Part shown: one piece after another, positions 7,241-14,324 of the stretch | How the letters are laid out: the number at the start of each line of letters is the position of its first letter | How positions within the stretch are numbered: position 1 is the stretch's first letter | Made by a program: the position numbers and the translations under genes | The notes under the pieces: generated by a model | Told to the model about the DNA's origin: nothing | The model's input: only the letters and a program-made list of their open reading frames with translations | The model's database searches: none | Source of the DNA: Gemmatimonadales bacterium UBA2960 | GTDB lineage: Bacteria > Gemmatimonadota > Gemmatimonadetes > Longimicrobiales > Gaopeijiaceae | Direction: 5' to 3' | NCBI GenBank assembly: GCA_002348465.1 | Contig: DEBI01000063.1 | Location: forward strand, 1 to 17,556 | DNA length: 17,556 nt

Positions 7241-8593
7241 GTGACTGAAGACCTAAACCGAGCACGTAAGATGATTGAACCATCTAATACTCTAGACGCG
7301 ACCAGCGCCGAGACGATCCACGGCCGAGATGAATTTCTTCTCCCAGGGATGCTTCACTTATACGAGGAACCGCTCGTGCTCGCGGAGGGCAATGGCGTAC
7401 GGGTTAACGATCCGGAAGGCAATGAGTATATCGACCTTTTTGCCGGTATCCTGACGACTTCAGTCGGGCATTGTAATCCCAACGTAGTAGGCGCGGTCAC
7501 CGCTCAAATGAAGAAGCTCGGCCATATTTCGACCCTCTATGGCAACGAGATGCATGTCGAGGCGGCTCGCAAGATTGCAGACATTACCCCCGGAATGTTG
7601 AACAGAACGTTTTTCAGCAACTCGGGCACGGAAGCGGTTGAAACCGCACTTATGATGGCGTGCCTGGCAACGGGCCGAAGCGAGATCATCGCTCTGCGCG
7701 TCGGATACCACGGTCGCTCGTTCATGGCGACGAGCGTGACTGCACACTCAGGCTGGCGGCCGCTGGCTACCCAAGTGGCTGGCATCAAACACGCGAAGTC
7801 TCCGAATCTCTACCGTTGTTGCCCGTCTAAGACACGTTGTGACGAAACATGTGTCGATAAGTTTGTGGATGACCTCGAAGAGGTGATTGTGACTACGACC
7901 AACGGCCGACCCGCAGCGTTCATCGCCGAGACTATAATGGGCGTGGCCGGATATGTAGTGCCGCCAATGGGTTATTTCGAAAAGGCAGCCGAGGTAATCA
8001 GGCACTACGGGGGCTTACTTGTCATCGATGAGGTTCAGGCGGGATTTGGGCGTTGTGGTGATCACTGGTTCGGAATCCAGCACCATGGGGTCGAGCCGGA
8101 CATTATGGTGATGGCGAAGGGCATCGCGAACGGCGCTCCGGTTGGAGCCACGGTCACGACGGATGAGATCGCTCACTTATGGAAGGGTAAGCACATCTCG
8201 ACTTTCGGTGGGAACCCAGTCTCGATGGCCGCTCTTTGTGCCACACAGGACGAGCTGCATCGTCACAACGCACCAAAAAATGCTCGTCAGCGTGGGGATC
8301 AGCTTAAAGAAGCACTCAAGGAAATGCAGGCCCGCCACCCTTGGATGGGGGATGTGCGCGGAATGGGCCTAATGCAGGCGATAGAGGTCGTAAAGGATCC
8401 AGTCTCGAAAGAGCCCGATGTGGAACGGACAAAGAGGCTTTTGGAGGCATCCCGTGAAGAAGGGGTCCTTGTTGGGCTGGGTGGCCTGTACGGCACGGTC
8501 GTGAGAATCGGGCCGTCGCTCTTGATTACGGAGCAGGAGATGGCAGAAGGGATCGAGAAGCTTGGTAAGGCGGTGGACAGGGTGGGTTCCTGA
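7241..8593 (+). CDS. Class III aminotransferase, AGXT2/beta-alanine (3-aminoisobutyrate) type
   Basis: PLP-dependent aminotransferase of the omega-amino acid (class III) group, cytosolic, 450 residues. Seen: EYIDLFAGILTTSVGHCNP, FSNSGTEAVETA for phosphate binding, YHGRSF, VIDEVQAGFGRCGDHWFG, and MVMAKGIANGAPVGA with the PLP lysine at Lys293, followed by ISTFGGNPVSMAA. The stretch NLYRCCPSKTRCDETC carries Cys193, 194, 200 and 204, a cysteine-rich insertion also found in AGXT2-like enzymes, which transfer amino groups from beta-alanine, 3-aminoisobutyrate or alanine to pyruvate or glyoxylate. The GTG at 7241 is used; ATG at 7271 is an alternative and neither has a clear ribosome binding site. 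It lies directly after mmsA, which would consume the semialdehyde made from a beta-amino acid. Its stop overlaps the next ATG by one base (TGATG). Fold class is certain; the substrate is inferred from context. Confidence 0.92.
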   Translation: MTEDLNRARKMIEPSNTLDATSAETIHGRDEFLLPGMLHLYEEPLVLAEGNGVRVNDPEGNEYIDLFAGILTTSVGHCNPNVVGAVTAQMKKLGHISTLYGNEMHVEAARKIADITPGMLNRTFFSNSGTEAVETALMMACLATGRSEIIALRVGYHGRSFMATSVTAHSGWRPLATQVAGIKHAKSPNLYRCCPSKTRCDETCVDKFVDDLEEVIVTTTNGRPAAFIAETIMGVAGYVVPPMGYFEKAAEVIRHYGGLLVIDEVQAGFGRCGDHWFGIQHHGVEPDIMVMAKGIANGAPVGATVTTDEIAHLWKGKHISTFGGNPVSMAALCATQDELHRHNAPKNARQRGDQLKEALKEMQARHPWMGDVRGMGLMQAIEVVKDPVSKEPDVERTKRLLEASREEGVLVGLGGLYGTVVRIGPSLLITEQEMAEGIEKLGKAVDRVGS

Positions 8594-8688
8594 TGCCGCT
8601 CGATGCCTGGGTTTTGTTAGTTGTATCTGTCGGGCTTGGCCTTGGCCTTGAAGTTTCATTCATGCTAGCTCGGAAGCGTGATCGGTGA
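8593..8688 (+). CDS. 31-residue single-span membrane protein, candidate symporter accessory subunit
   Basis: Short open frame of 31 codons with start and stop both overlapping neighbours: its ATG shares one base with the stop of the aminotransferase (TGATG), and its TGA lies within the GTGA that starts the symporter. The product begins MPLDAWVLLVV, continues as one hydrophobic segment of about 20 residues rich in Leu, Val and Gly with a single Glu (Glu20), and ends in a basic tail (ARKRDR). The positive-inside rule puts the tail in the cytoplasm. Several SSS-family symporters have small membrane partners encoded immediately upstream (E. coli YjcH with ActP, YhdT with PanF), and very short ones are annotated beside other family members. 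I do not recognise this sequence as a known family. Evidence is gene position, double overlap and membrane character. It could still be a chance frame within a linker, but the exact fit to both overlaps argues against that. Confidence 0.7.
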   Translation: MPLDAWVLLVVSVGLGLGLEVSFMLARKRDR

Positions 8689-10163
8689 CTTCGGCCACGA
8701 TCCTTGGCGTTGTAATTGGTTACTTGCTGATCCTTCTTGCGATCGGCTTTTGGGGTGGCCGGGAGTCAAGTGACCTAAAGGGTTACTACGTTGCGGGCAA
8801 GAAACTTCCGTCTTGGGTCATTGCGTTCAGCTCGAACGCGACGGGGGAGAGTGCTTGGTTATTGCTTGGCCTCACCGGGATGGGCTACGCCATTGGAGTT
8901 CATGCCTTCTGGATCATCATGGGTGAGGTTTTGGGGGTGGCTTGTGCTTGGGTTTTCGTGGCTCGGCCTTTCAAGGAGTATACGGATCGGTGTGACGCTA
9001 TCACCGTTCCCGATTACCTGACGGAGCGATTTCTTGATACGTCCAACGCGTTTCGATGGCTATCCGCGGTCATCATCCTGAGCATGGTTGTGGCCTACAC
9101 GGCGGCTCAACTCACGGCGTCAGGTAAGGCTTTCGACTCCTTTCTCGGTACCGGGTACACGCAAGGTGTCTGGATTGGCCTTGCGATTGTTCTTTTCTAT
9201 ACAACGGTTGGAGGCTTTAAGGCCGTCGCTTACTCGGATTTTGTTCAGGGTGTGCTGATGCTGGGTTGTCTCCTCATGCTACCAATCGTGGGGATGGCGA
9301 ACGCGGGAGGCTGGGGTGACATGATCTCGAATCTCCGTGCTCAAGATCCTGCCCTCCTTGAGCCAATGGGCTCTTACGGTCTAACTCTGGCTGGAGTGAT
9401 AAGCGCCGCGGGATCGGTTGCGATCGGTCTGGCTTTCCTGGGATCTCCCCAGCTTCTGACTCGTTTTATGGCGGCACGAGATCAGAAGCAGATAGTGGAC
9501 GGCGGGTTCTGGGCCGTCCTCTGTGTGATTGGGTTTGACGTAGGTGCCGTCTTTGGCGGTATGGCTGGTCGATCGCTCTTTCCTGGGCTAGCGGACCCGG
9601 AGACGATTTTGCCGGCGATGAGCGCTGCACTGTTTCCAGCTTTTTTCACGGGGATATTTCTCGTGGTGGTGCTCGCGGCCATTATGTCCACCATGGACTC
9701 GCTACTGATTCTCGCATCTTCTGTAGTGGTTAGGGATGTAGTACAGAAGTCACTTGGCTCGTCTGCTTCTGAGCGTATGCTTTCAATGATGGGCAAAGGC
9801 GTAACGGTCGTGATTGGTAGTATCGGGCTTGTTGTCGCCCTTCTAGAGGTGCGAGTGATCTTCGACTTTGTTCTGTTCGCCTGGTCGGGGATCGCGTGTG
9901 CGTTCACGCCGGTTGTGCTCTGTTCCCTTTACTGGAAACGGACTACTCGTGAAGGTGCGATCGCGGGCATGATTGGTGGCTTTGCGACCACAGTGATTTG
10001 GGTTCGAGTGTTTAAGGCGGGCTTCTACGAGTTGTATGAGATGATTCCCGGTTTCGCAGCCGGGTTGCTTGTGTGCATTGTGGTAAGTCTCGTAACGAAG
10101 CCGGACGACGGGGCAATAACAGAGATCGAATCTGTTCGTGACAAGGTGGGGCCTGTGTTCTAA
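8685..10163 (+). CDS. SSS family sodium:solute symporter (PutP-like)
   Basis: Inner-membrane importer of the solute:sodium symporter family, nearest in pattern to sodium/proline symporters; 492 residues with about thirteen hydrophobic segments. Seen: GGRESSDLKGYYVAGKKLP after the first helix, WLLLGLTGMGYAIGVHAFW in the second to third, TVPDYLTERF, VAYTAAQLTASGKAFD, TTVGGFKAVAYSDFVQG, and the sodium-site helix LAAIMSTMDSLLILASS. Ala332, Ser335 and Thr336 there line up with PutP Ala337, Ser340 and Thr341. In the second helix, where PutP has A-S-D-M-S-G-W, this protein has A-T-G-E-S-A-W (residues 52-58), so the acidic residue is shifted by one place. The GTG start overlaps the stop of the 31-residue protein by four bases, and an amidohydrolase gene follows 14 bases after the stop. 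Solute unknown: proline or another amino acid, possibly a beta-amino acid given the upstream genes. Confidence 0.92.
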   Translation: MTSATILGVVIGYLLILLAIGFWGGRESSDLKGYYVAGKKLPSWVIAFSSNATGESAWLLLGLTGMGYAIGVHAFWIIMGEVLGVACAWVFVARPFKEYTDRCDAITVPDYLTERFLDTSNAFRWLSAVIILSMVVAYTAAQLTASGKAFDSFLGTGYTQGVWIGLAIVLFYTTVGGFKAVAYSDFVQGVLMLGCLLMLPIVGMANAGGWGDMISNLRAQDPALLEPMGSYGLTLAGVISAAGSVAIGLAFLGSPQLLTRFMAARDQKQIVDGGFWAVLCVIGFDVGAVFGGMAGRSLFPGLADPETILPAMSAALFPAFFTGIFLVVVLAAIMSTMDSLLILASSVVVRDVVQKSLGSSASERMLSMMGKGVTVVIGSIGLVVALLEVRVIFDFVLFAWSGIACAFTPVVLCSLYWKRTTREGAIAGMIGGFATTVIWVRVFKAGFYELYEMIPGFAAGLLVCIVVSLVTKPDDGAITEIESVRDKVGPVF

Positions 10164-10165
10164 TA

Positions 10166-10173
10166 GAAGGAGG
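10166..10173 (+). promoter_or_regulatory. Strong ribosome binding site for the amidohydrolase gene
   Basis: GAAGGAGG, a near-perfect Shine-Dalgarno sequence, lies four bases before the ATG at 10178 and immediately behind the symporter stop. It stands out because most genes in this window have weak or no such site. It fixes the start, and so the Tat signal, of the downstream lipoprotein. Confidence 0.85.
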
Positions 10174-10177
10174 CACG

Positions 10178-11845
10178 ATGTCGGATTTTGATCGTAGGCA
10201 ATTTTTGGGACTCGGTGCAGCAGCAGCAGCAGGGCTCACCACCGGATGCGAGCCCAGTAGAGAAGGATCCTTAGTTCCTGACCTGATCGTGGTGAACGCC
10301 AACGTTCTGACACAGGATGACAGCCAGCCTAAGGCTGAAGCCTTTGCGATCCACAACGAACGTTTTGTAGCCGTCGGATCTTCGTCGGACGTGAAGAACC
10401 TCGCTGGGCCTAACTCAACGGTGTTGGACGTTGCGGGCATGACTGTTGTCCCTGGGTTCATCGACGCCCACTCGCACCCTTCTGGTGCGGGTTTGAATGA
10501 ACTAAGGAATGTAAATACGAATCTGGGCTCGATTGCGCGCATTCAGGCGGCGCTGCGTGAGCGTGCTGTATCTACACCGCCGGGCGAGTGGCTCGTCGGT
10601 TTCATGTATGACGATACGAAGCAGGAGGAAGGGCGCCCTCTCAGCCGGACAGACCTCGATCAGGTCAGCACGGATCACCCGATTATGGTGGGGCATCGCG
10701 GTGGTCATACCGGGGTCTACAACTCTAAGGCGTTCGAACTCGCCGGAGTGACTGCACAGACGAGGGATCCTTTCGGGGGCCACTTCTACAGAGAGAATGG
10801 AGAATTGACGGGTAAGGTCGCTGAGCGGGCAAGAGCTGCTTTCAATGTGCCTAGCGGTTCGACCCCAGAGGAGCGAGCACGGGGTGTTGCCGTGATCTGT
10901 CAAAAGATGAACGCTGCAGGACTGACCTCGGTGCATCAAGCGGGGACATCTCGGAGCGATTTTATCGCATACCAAGATGCTCGAGCGAGTGGCGATCTTT
11001 CTCTCCGGATGAATCTCATGGCGCGCGGGCTGACATTTCCATCACTAATGCGGTCGGGCCTTCGAACAGGGATGGGTGACGAATGGCTTCGGATAGGCCC
11101 TGTAAAGTTCTCTGCTGACGGATCTGCATCCGAGCGCACGATGGCGATGAGCACCCCATATGCTGGGCGTCCGGACGACTTTGGCATCCTTACCATGACT
11201 CAGGACGAAATTCATGACGCCGTGGAAGAGGCTCATCGTGCTGGATGGCAGGTCGCGATCCATGCGAATGGAGATATCACCATCGACATGGTGCTGAATG
11301 CCTACGAACGGATGGCTCGGCAGTATCCGCGTACCGATGCCAGACATCGCTTGGAGCACTGCTCGTTGGTGAATACAGAGCTTCTGAGACGGATCGCAGA
11401 GGGTGGCTATATACCTGCGCCTTTCTATACCTATGCCCATTACCATGGTGAGAAGTGGATTGAGTATGGCGAGGAGAAGATGAATTGGATGTTCGCCCAC
11501 AAATCCTTCATGGACTACGGAATCATGGTCGCACCAGCGTCGGATCACAGCCCAGGCCCCTACGAGCCACTTATGGCTTTGCAGTCCATGGTCACACGTA
11601 AGGACTTTTCTGGGCGTGTCTGGGGCCCAAGCCAGCGTATCACGCTCGATCAGGCGATGAAGATTTGTACAATGCACGGGGCATATGCCTCGCACGAGGA
11701 GAGAGTTAAGGGCTCGATCACTGCCGGCAAACTGGGTGACTTTGTCGTGCTGAGTGAGAGTCCGTACGATGTAGAGCTAGACGGGATAAAGGAAATCCAG
11801 GTAGAGCGGACGGTGGTTGGGGGAAAAACCGTCTACGAAGCCTGA
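10178..11845 (+). CDS. Tat-exported lipoprotein amidohydrolase (YtcJ-like, amidohydrolase 3 type)
   Basis: Metal-dependent hydrolase of the YtcJ-like branch of the amidohydrolase superfamily, 555 residues. Members cut amide or related bonds, but the substrate here is unknown. The N terminus DRRQFLGLG is a twin-arginine signal, followed by a run of five Ala and a lipobox ending LTTGC, so the mature protein should be folded in the cytoplasm, exported by Tat and lipid-anchored at Cys24. Metal-site motifs: GFIDAHSHP (His98, His100), GPVKFSADGS (Lys310), VAIHANGD (His362), RHRLEHC (His394) and ASDHSPGPYEP (Asp456). A C-terminal block (KGSITAGKLGDFVVLSESPYDV, about residues 509-530) is the usual end of the beta-sandwich domain. 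Its strong ribosome binding site lies just after the symporter stop, and a penicillin acylase gene follows after 40 bases, so a shared transcript is likely. Family and export are confident; the reaction is not known. Confidence 0.92.
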   Translation: MSDFDRRQFLGLGAAAAAGLTTGCEPSREGSLVPDLIVVNANVLTQDDSQPKAEAFAIHNERFVAVGSSSDVKNLAGPNSTVLDVAGMTVVPGFIDAHSHPSGAGLNELRNVNTNLGSIARIQAALRERAVSTPPGEWLVGFMYDDTKQEEGRPLSRTDLDQVSTDHPIMVGHRGGHTGVYNSKAFELAGVTAQTRDPFGGHFYRENGELTGKVAERARAAFNVPSGSTPEERARGVAVICQKMNAAGLTSVHQAGTSRSDFIAYQDARASGDLSLRMNLMARGLTFPSLMRSGLRTGMGDEWLRIGPVKFSADGSASERTMAMSTPYAGRPDDFGILTMTQDEIHDAVEEAHRAGWQVAIHANGDITIDMVLNAYERMARQYPRTDARHRLEHCSLVNTELLRRIAEGGYIPAPFYTYAHYHGEKWIEYGEEKMNWMFAHKSFMDYGIMVAPASDHSPGPYEPLMALQSMVTRKDFSGRVWGPSQRITLDQAMKICTMHGAYASHEERVKGSITAGKLGDFVVLSESPYDVELDGIKEIQVERTVVGGKTVYEA

Positions 11846-11871
11846 CTCAAATGATATTCAAATGAAGGACA

Positions 11872-11878
11872 AAGGAAG
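11872..11878 (+). promoter_or_regulatory. Ribosome binding site deciding the penicillin acylase start
   Basis: AAGGAAG lies seven bases before the ATG at 11886. This favours 11886 over the in-frame ATG at 11862 and TTG at 11817 (which would overlap the amidohydrolase gene), and gives a clean signal peptide. Confidence 0.6.
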
Positions 11879-11885
11879 AACGAGG

Positions 11886-14324
11886 ATGCTTAGAAACTTG
11901 ATTGCAGGTAGAGTCCGTGCGTTGATGTTCGCGGTCGTAGTGGCAGAACTGATCTTCGTCTTACCGATTGCCGCCCAGGAATCCACTGTGCTCGACCTCC
12001 CTGGCCTAGACCAGCCGGTAGAGATTCTTGTCGATCAGTGGGGGATAAGTCACATCTACGCTGAGACCGAGCATGATTTGTTTTATGCTCAGGGATGGAA
12101 TGCAGCGAGAGATCGACTCTTTCAACTGGAGCTTTGGCGGAGGCAGGCGACAGGTACAGTGGCTGAGATTCTGGGGGAGCGAGAACTTCAGCGAGACATC
12201 GGAACTAGGCTCTTCAAGTTTCGTCGGGATCTTGAGCAAGAACTTAATCATTATCACGACCGCGGCTCTCTGATAATCAATGCCTATACGGATGGTATCA
12301 ATGCGTATATAACGCAGACGGAGCAGGACCCAAGCCTTCTCACTATCGAGTTTGAACTACTTGGCATCACACCAGGGCACTGGACTCCTGACGTTGTGAT
12401 CTCAAGGCATCAGGGTCTTCTGAGCAACATAGGGGCAGAGCTAGCTACTGGGCGGAGAGTTGCCGAGATCGGAGCGGAGGCCGTGAAGTATCTTTCTACT
12501 TATGGCCCAGGTGATCCGCTTCTGGAGATGGACCCCAAAATAGATGGCGACGCTCTTTCCGAGGACATTCTTGGAATCTACAACGCCTTCCGCAGGGGGG
12601 TCCGCTTCCAGCCGGAGGATATAGTCGATCAGTCCCGGCGAGGTGATGTCGACGCATTCGCGATGCTTGAGGAAGCGGCACTCGACGCGTCGAGTGTTGT
12701 GGCCTATGACGTGGAGCAGGATATAGGGTCGAACAACTGGGTCATCGATGGCACTCGCTCAGAAAGCGGCTTTCCGATGATGGCCAATGACCCACACCGG
12801 GCTCAGGGCTCACCCTCATTGCGTTACTGGGTTCACCTGGTTGGCCCAGGCTGGAATGTGATAGGTGGAGGCGAACCTTCACTTCCAGGCGTATCGATCG
12901 GGCACAACGAGTACGGGGCTTGGGGGCTGACTGTCTTTTCGACTGATGCAGAAGACCTCTATGTCTATGAGACGAACCCGGTGAACCCGAATCAATACCG
13001 GTATCGGGGTGAGTGGGAAACAATGACCGTTCTTACTGAGGAGATCCCTGTGCGAGGCGAGATGCCTCATACAGCGACGCTCAAGTATACGCGGCATGGG
13101 CCGGTTGTCTTTGAGGACGAGGAGCGCAATCTCGCGTACGCTGTCCGTGCAGGGTGGATGGAGATTGGAGGTGCTCCGTATCTTGCATCGCTTCGCATGG
13201 ATCAGGCGAAGACGTGGGAAGAATTCAGGGAGGCTTGCAACTACTCCAACATTCCTGGTGAAAACATGATATGGGCAGGGCGAGACGGCACGATTGGCTG
13301 GCAATCGGTTGGTATTGCCCCTGTCCGTCGCAACTGGAGCGGCCTCGTACCCGTACCCGGCGACGGCCGGTACGAGTGGGATGGGTACCTGCCCATCATT
13401 GCAAAGCCACATGTGGTGAATCCCGAAGAGGGGTATTTCGCCACCGCCAATAATGATCTGATTCCGCGCGACTATGAGCACATGGACGCTGTTGGGTTCT
13501 CGTGGTCTGATCCCTACAGATGGCTCAGGATTGTCGAAGTGCTAGGGGGCGGAAAGCGCCTTTCAATAGCAGACAACATCCAGCTACAGACGGATGAGTT
13601 GTCACTTCCAGCTCGTCAGCTCGTGCCTATGCTTGAGGAGGTTAGTTCCAGCGGCCGGACTGAACAGGCAAGAAAACTTCTGCTTGAGTGGAACTACGTG
13701 ATGGACAAGAATTCGATTGCAGCGGGCGTCTATGCGGCGTGGGAAGGGGAACTTCGCCGCGCTGTGCGTGACGCTGTCGTTCCTCCCGGTGCAGGTATGA
13801 ACTTGTCCTTGTCTAAGGTTATCGAGAAGATCATGGTTCCACCGGGAACGTTAGGTGGAGATCCACTGCGCGCGCGCGACGAGCTACTTGTTTCAGCGCT
13901 CTCGGCTGCGGTGGACGCGCTCGAGGAGAAGCTCGGCTCGGATATGTCTGGCTGGCAGTACGGTCAGGAGGATTACCACCATGCCTATTTGCGCCACCCT
14001 ATGGGTACCGCAGTAAGCTCTGGAACACGTGCAATATTGGAAGAGGGTCCGCTGCCGCGCGGTGGCTATGGCTCTACGGTGAACCAGACTGGCAACGGAG
14101 ATAACCAGACATCAGGAGCATCTTTCCGGATTATTGTTGACACCGGAGACTGGGACCGAGCCGTTGGTATGAATACACCGGGCCAGAGCGGAGACACGCG
14201 GTCACCGTTTTATGACAACCTCTTCGAATTTTGGGCGAAAGATCAGTTCCACCCTGTTTTTTATTCCCGGAATCGGATCGAGGAGGTCACCGCTGTTAGG
14301 ATTGAGCTGCGGCCGCAGGGATAA
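11886..14324 (+). CDS. Penicillin acylase family protein (S45), exported
   Basis: Periplasmic N-terminal-nucleophile amidohydrolase that removes acyl groups from amides. The family includes penicillin G acylase, cephalosporin acylase, aculeacin acylase and acyl-homoserine-lactone acylases. From ATG 11886 the precursor has 812 residues, normal for the family, with a signal peptide (MLRNLIAGRVRALMFAVVV, ending near LPIAAQES). The alpha chain shows GWNAARDRLFQLELWRRQATG and VAEILGE. Self-cleavage should occur before Ser282 in DIGSNNWVIDG, followed by PMMANDPHR and GVSIGHNEYGAWGLT. The C-terminal TVNQTGNGDNQTSGASFR and GMNTPGQSGDTRSPFYDN blocks hold the expected oxyanion-site Asn and Arg. It follows the lipoprotein amidohydrolase by 40 bases, and its TAA shares its last base with the ATG of the next gene. 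The natural substrate is unknown; beta-lactam turnover is not implied by the family name. Confidence 0.93.
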   Translation: MLRNLIAGRVRALMFAVVVAELIFVLPIAAQESTVLDLPGLDQPVEILVDQWGISHIYAETEHDLFYAQGWNAARDRLFQLELWRRQATGTVAEILGERELQRDIGTRLFKFRRDLEQELNHYHDRGSLIINAYTDGINAYITQTEQDPSLLTIEFELLGITPGHWTPDVVISRHQGLLSNIGAELATGRRVAEIGAEAVKYLSTYGPGDPLLEMDPKIDGDALSEDILGIYNAFRRGVRFQPEDIVDQSRRGDVDAFAMLEEAALDASSVVAYDVEQDIGSNNWVIDGTRSESGFPMMANDPHRAQGSPSLRYWVHLVGPGWNVIGGGEPSLPGVSIGHNEYGAWGLTVFSTDAEDLYVYETNPVNPNQYRYRGEWETMTVLTEEIPVRGEMPHTATLKYTRHGPVVFEDEERNLAYAVRAGWMEIGGAPYLASLRMDQAKTWEEFREACNYSNIPGENMIWAGRDGTIGWQSVGIAPVRRNWSGLVPVPGDGRYEWDGYLPIIAKPHVVNPEEGYFATANNDLIPRDYEHMDAVGFSWSDPYRWLRIVEVLGGGKRLSIADNIQLQTDELSLPARQLVPMLEEVSSSGRTEQARKLLLEWNYVMDKNSIAAGVYAAWEGELRRAVRDAVVPPGAGMNLSLSKVIEKIMVPPGTLGGDPLRARDELLVSALSAAVDALEEKLGSDMSGWQYGQEDYHHAYLRHPMGTAVSSGTRAILEEGPLPRGGYGSTVNQTGNGDNQTSGASFRIIVDTGDWDRAVGMNTPGQSGDTRSPFYDNLFEFWAKDQFHPVFYSRNRIEEVTAVRIELRPQG

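Noticed and set aside
5715..8593. mmsA plus aminotransferase as part of an inositol (iol) operon
   Set aside because: No other iol gene (IolB-E, G) is present. The partner is a beta-amino acid type aminotransferase, which fits beta-alanine/valine/pyrimidine breakdown better.
11045..11695. Long minus-strand open frame (216 codons) opposite the amidohydrolase gene
   Set aside because: It is fully opposite a well-supported gene and shows no domain; it is a shadow of the coding frame. The same applies to 12879-13481 and 3825-4379 on the - strand.
11886..14324. Penicillin acylase as a beta-lactam resistance or quorum-quenching gene
   Set aside because: The family name does not fix substrate and no resistance or quorum-sensing gene is present in the window, so I kept the neutral family call.
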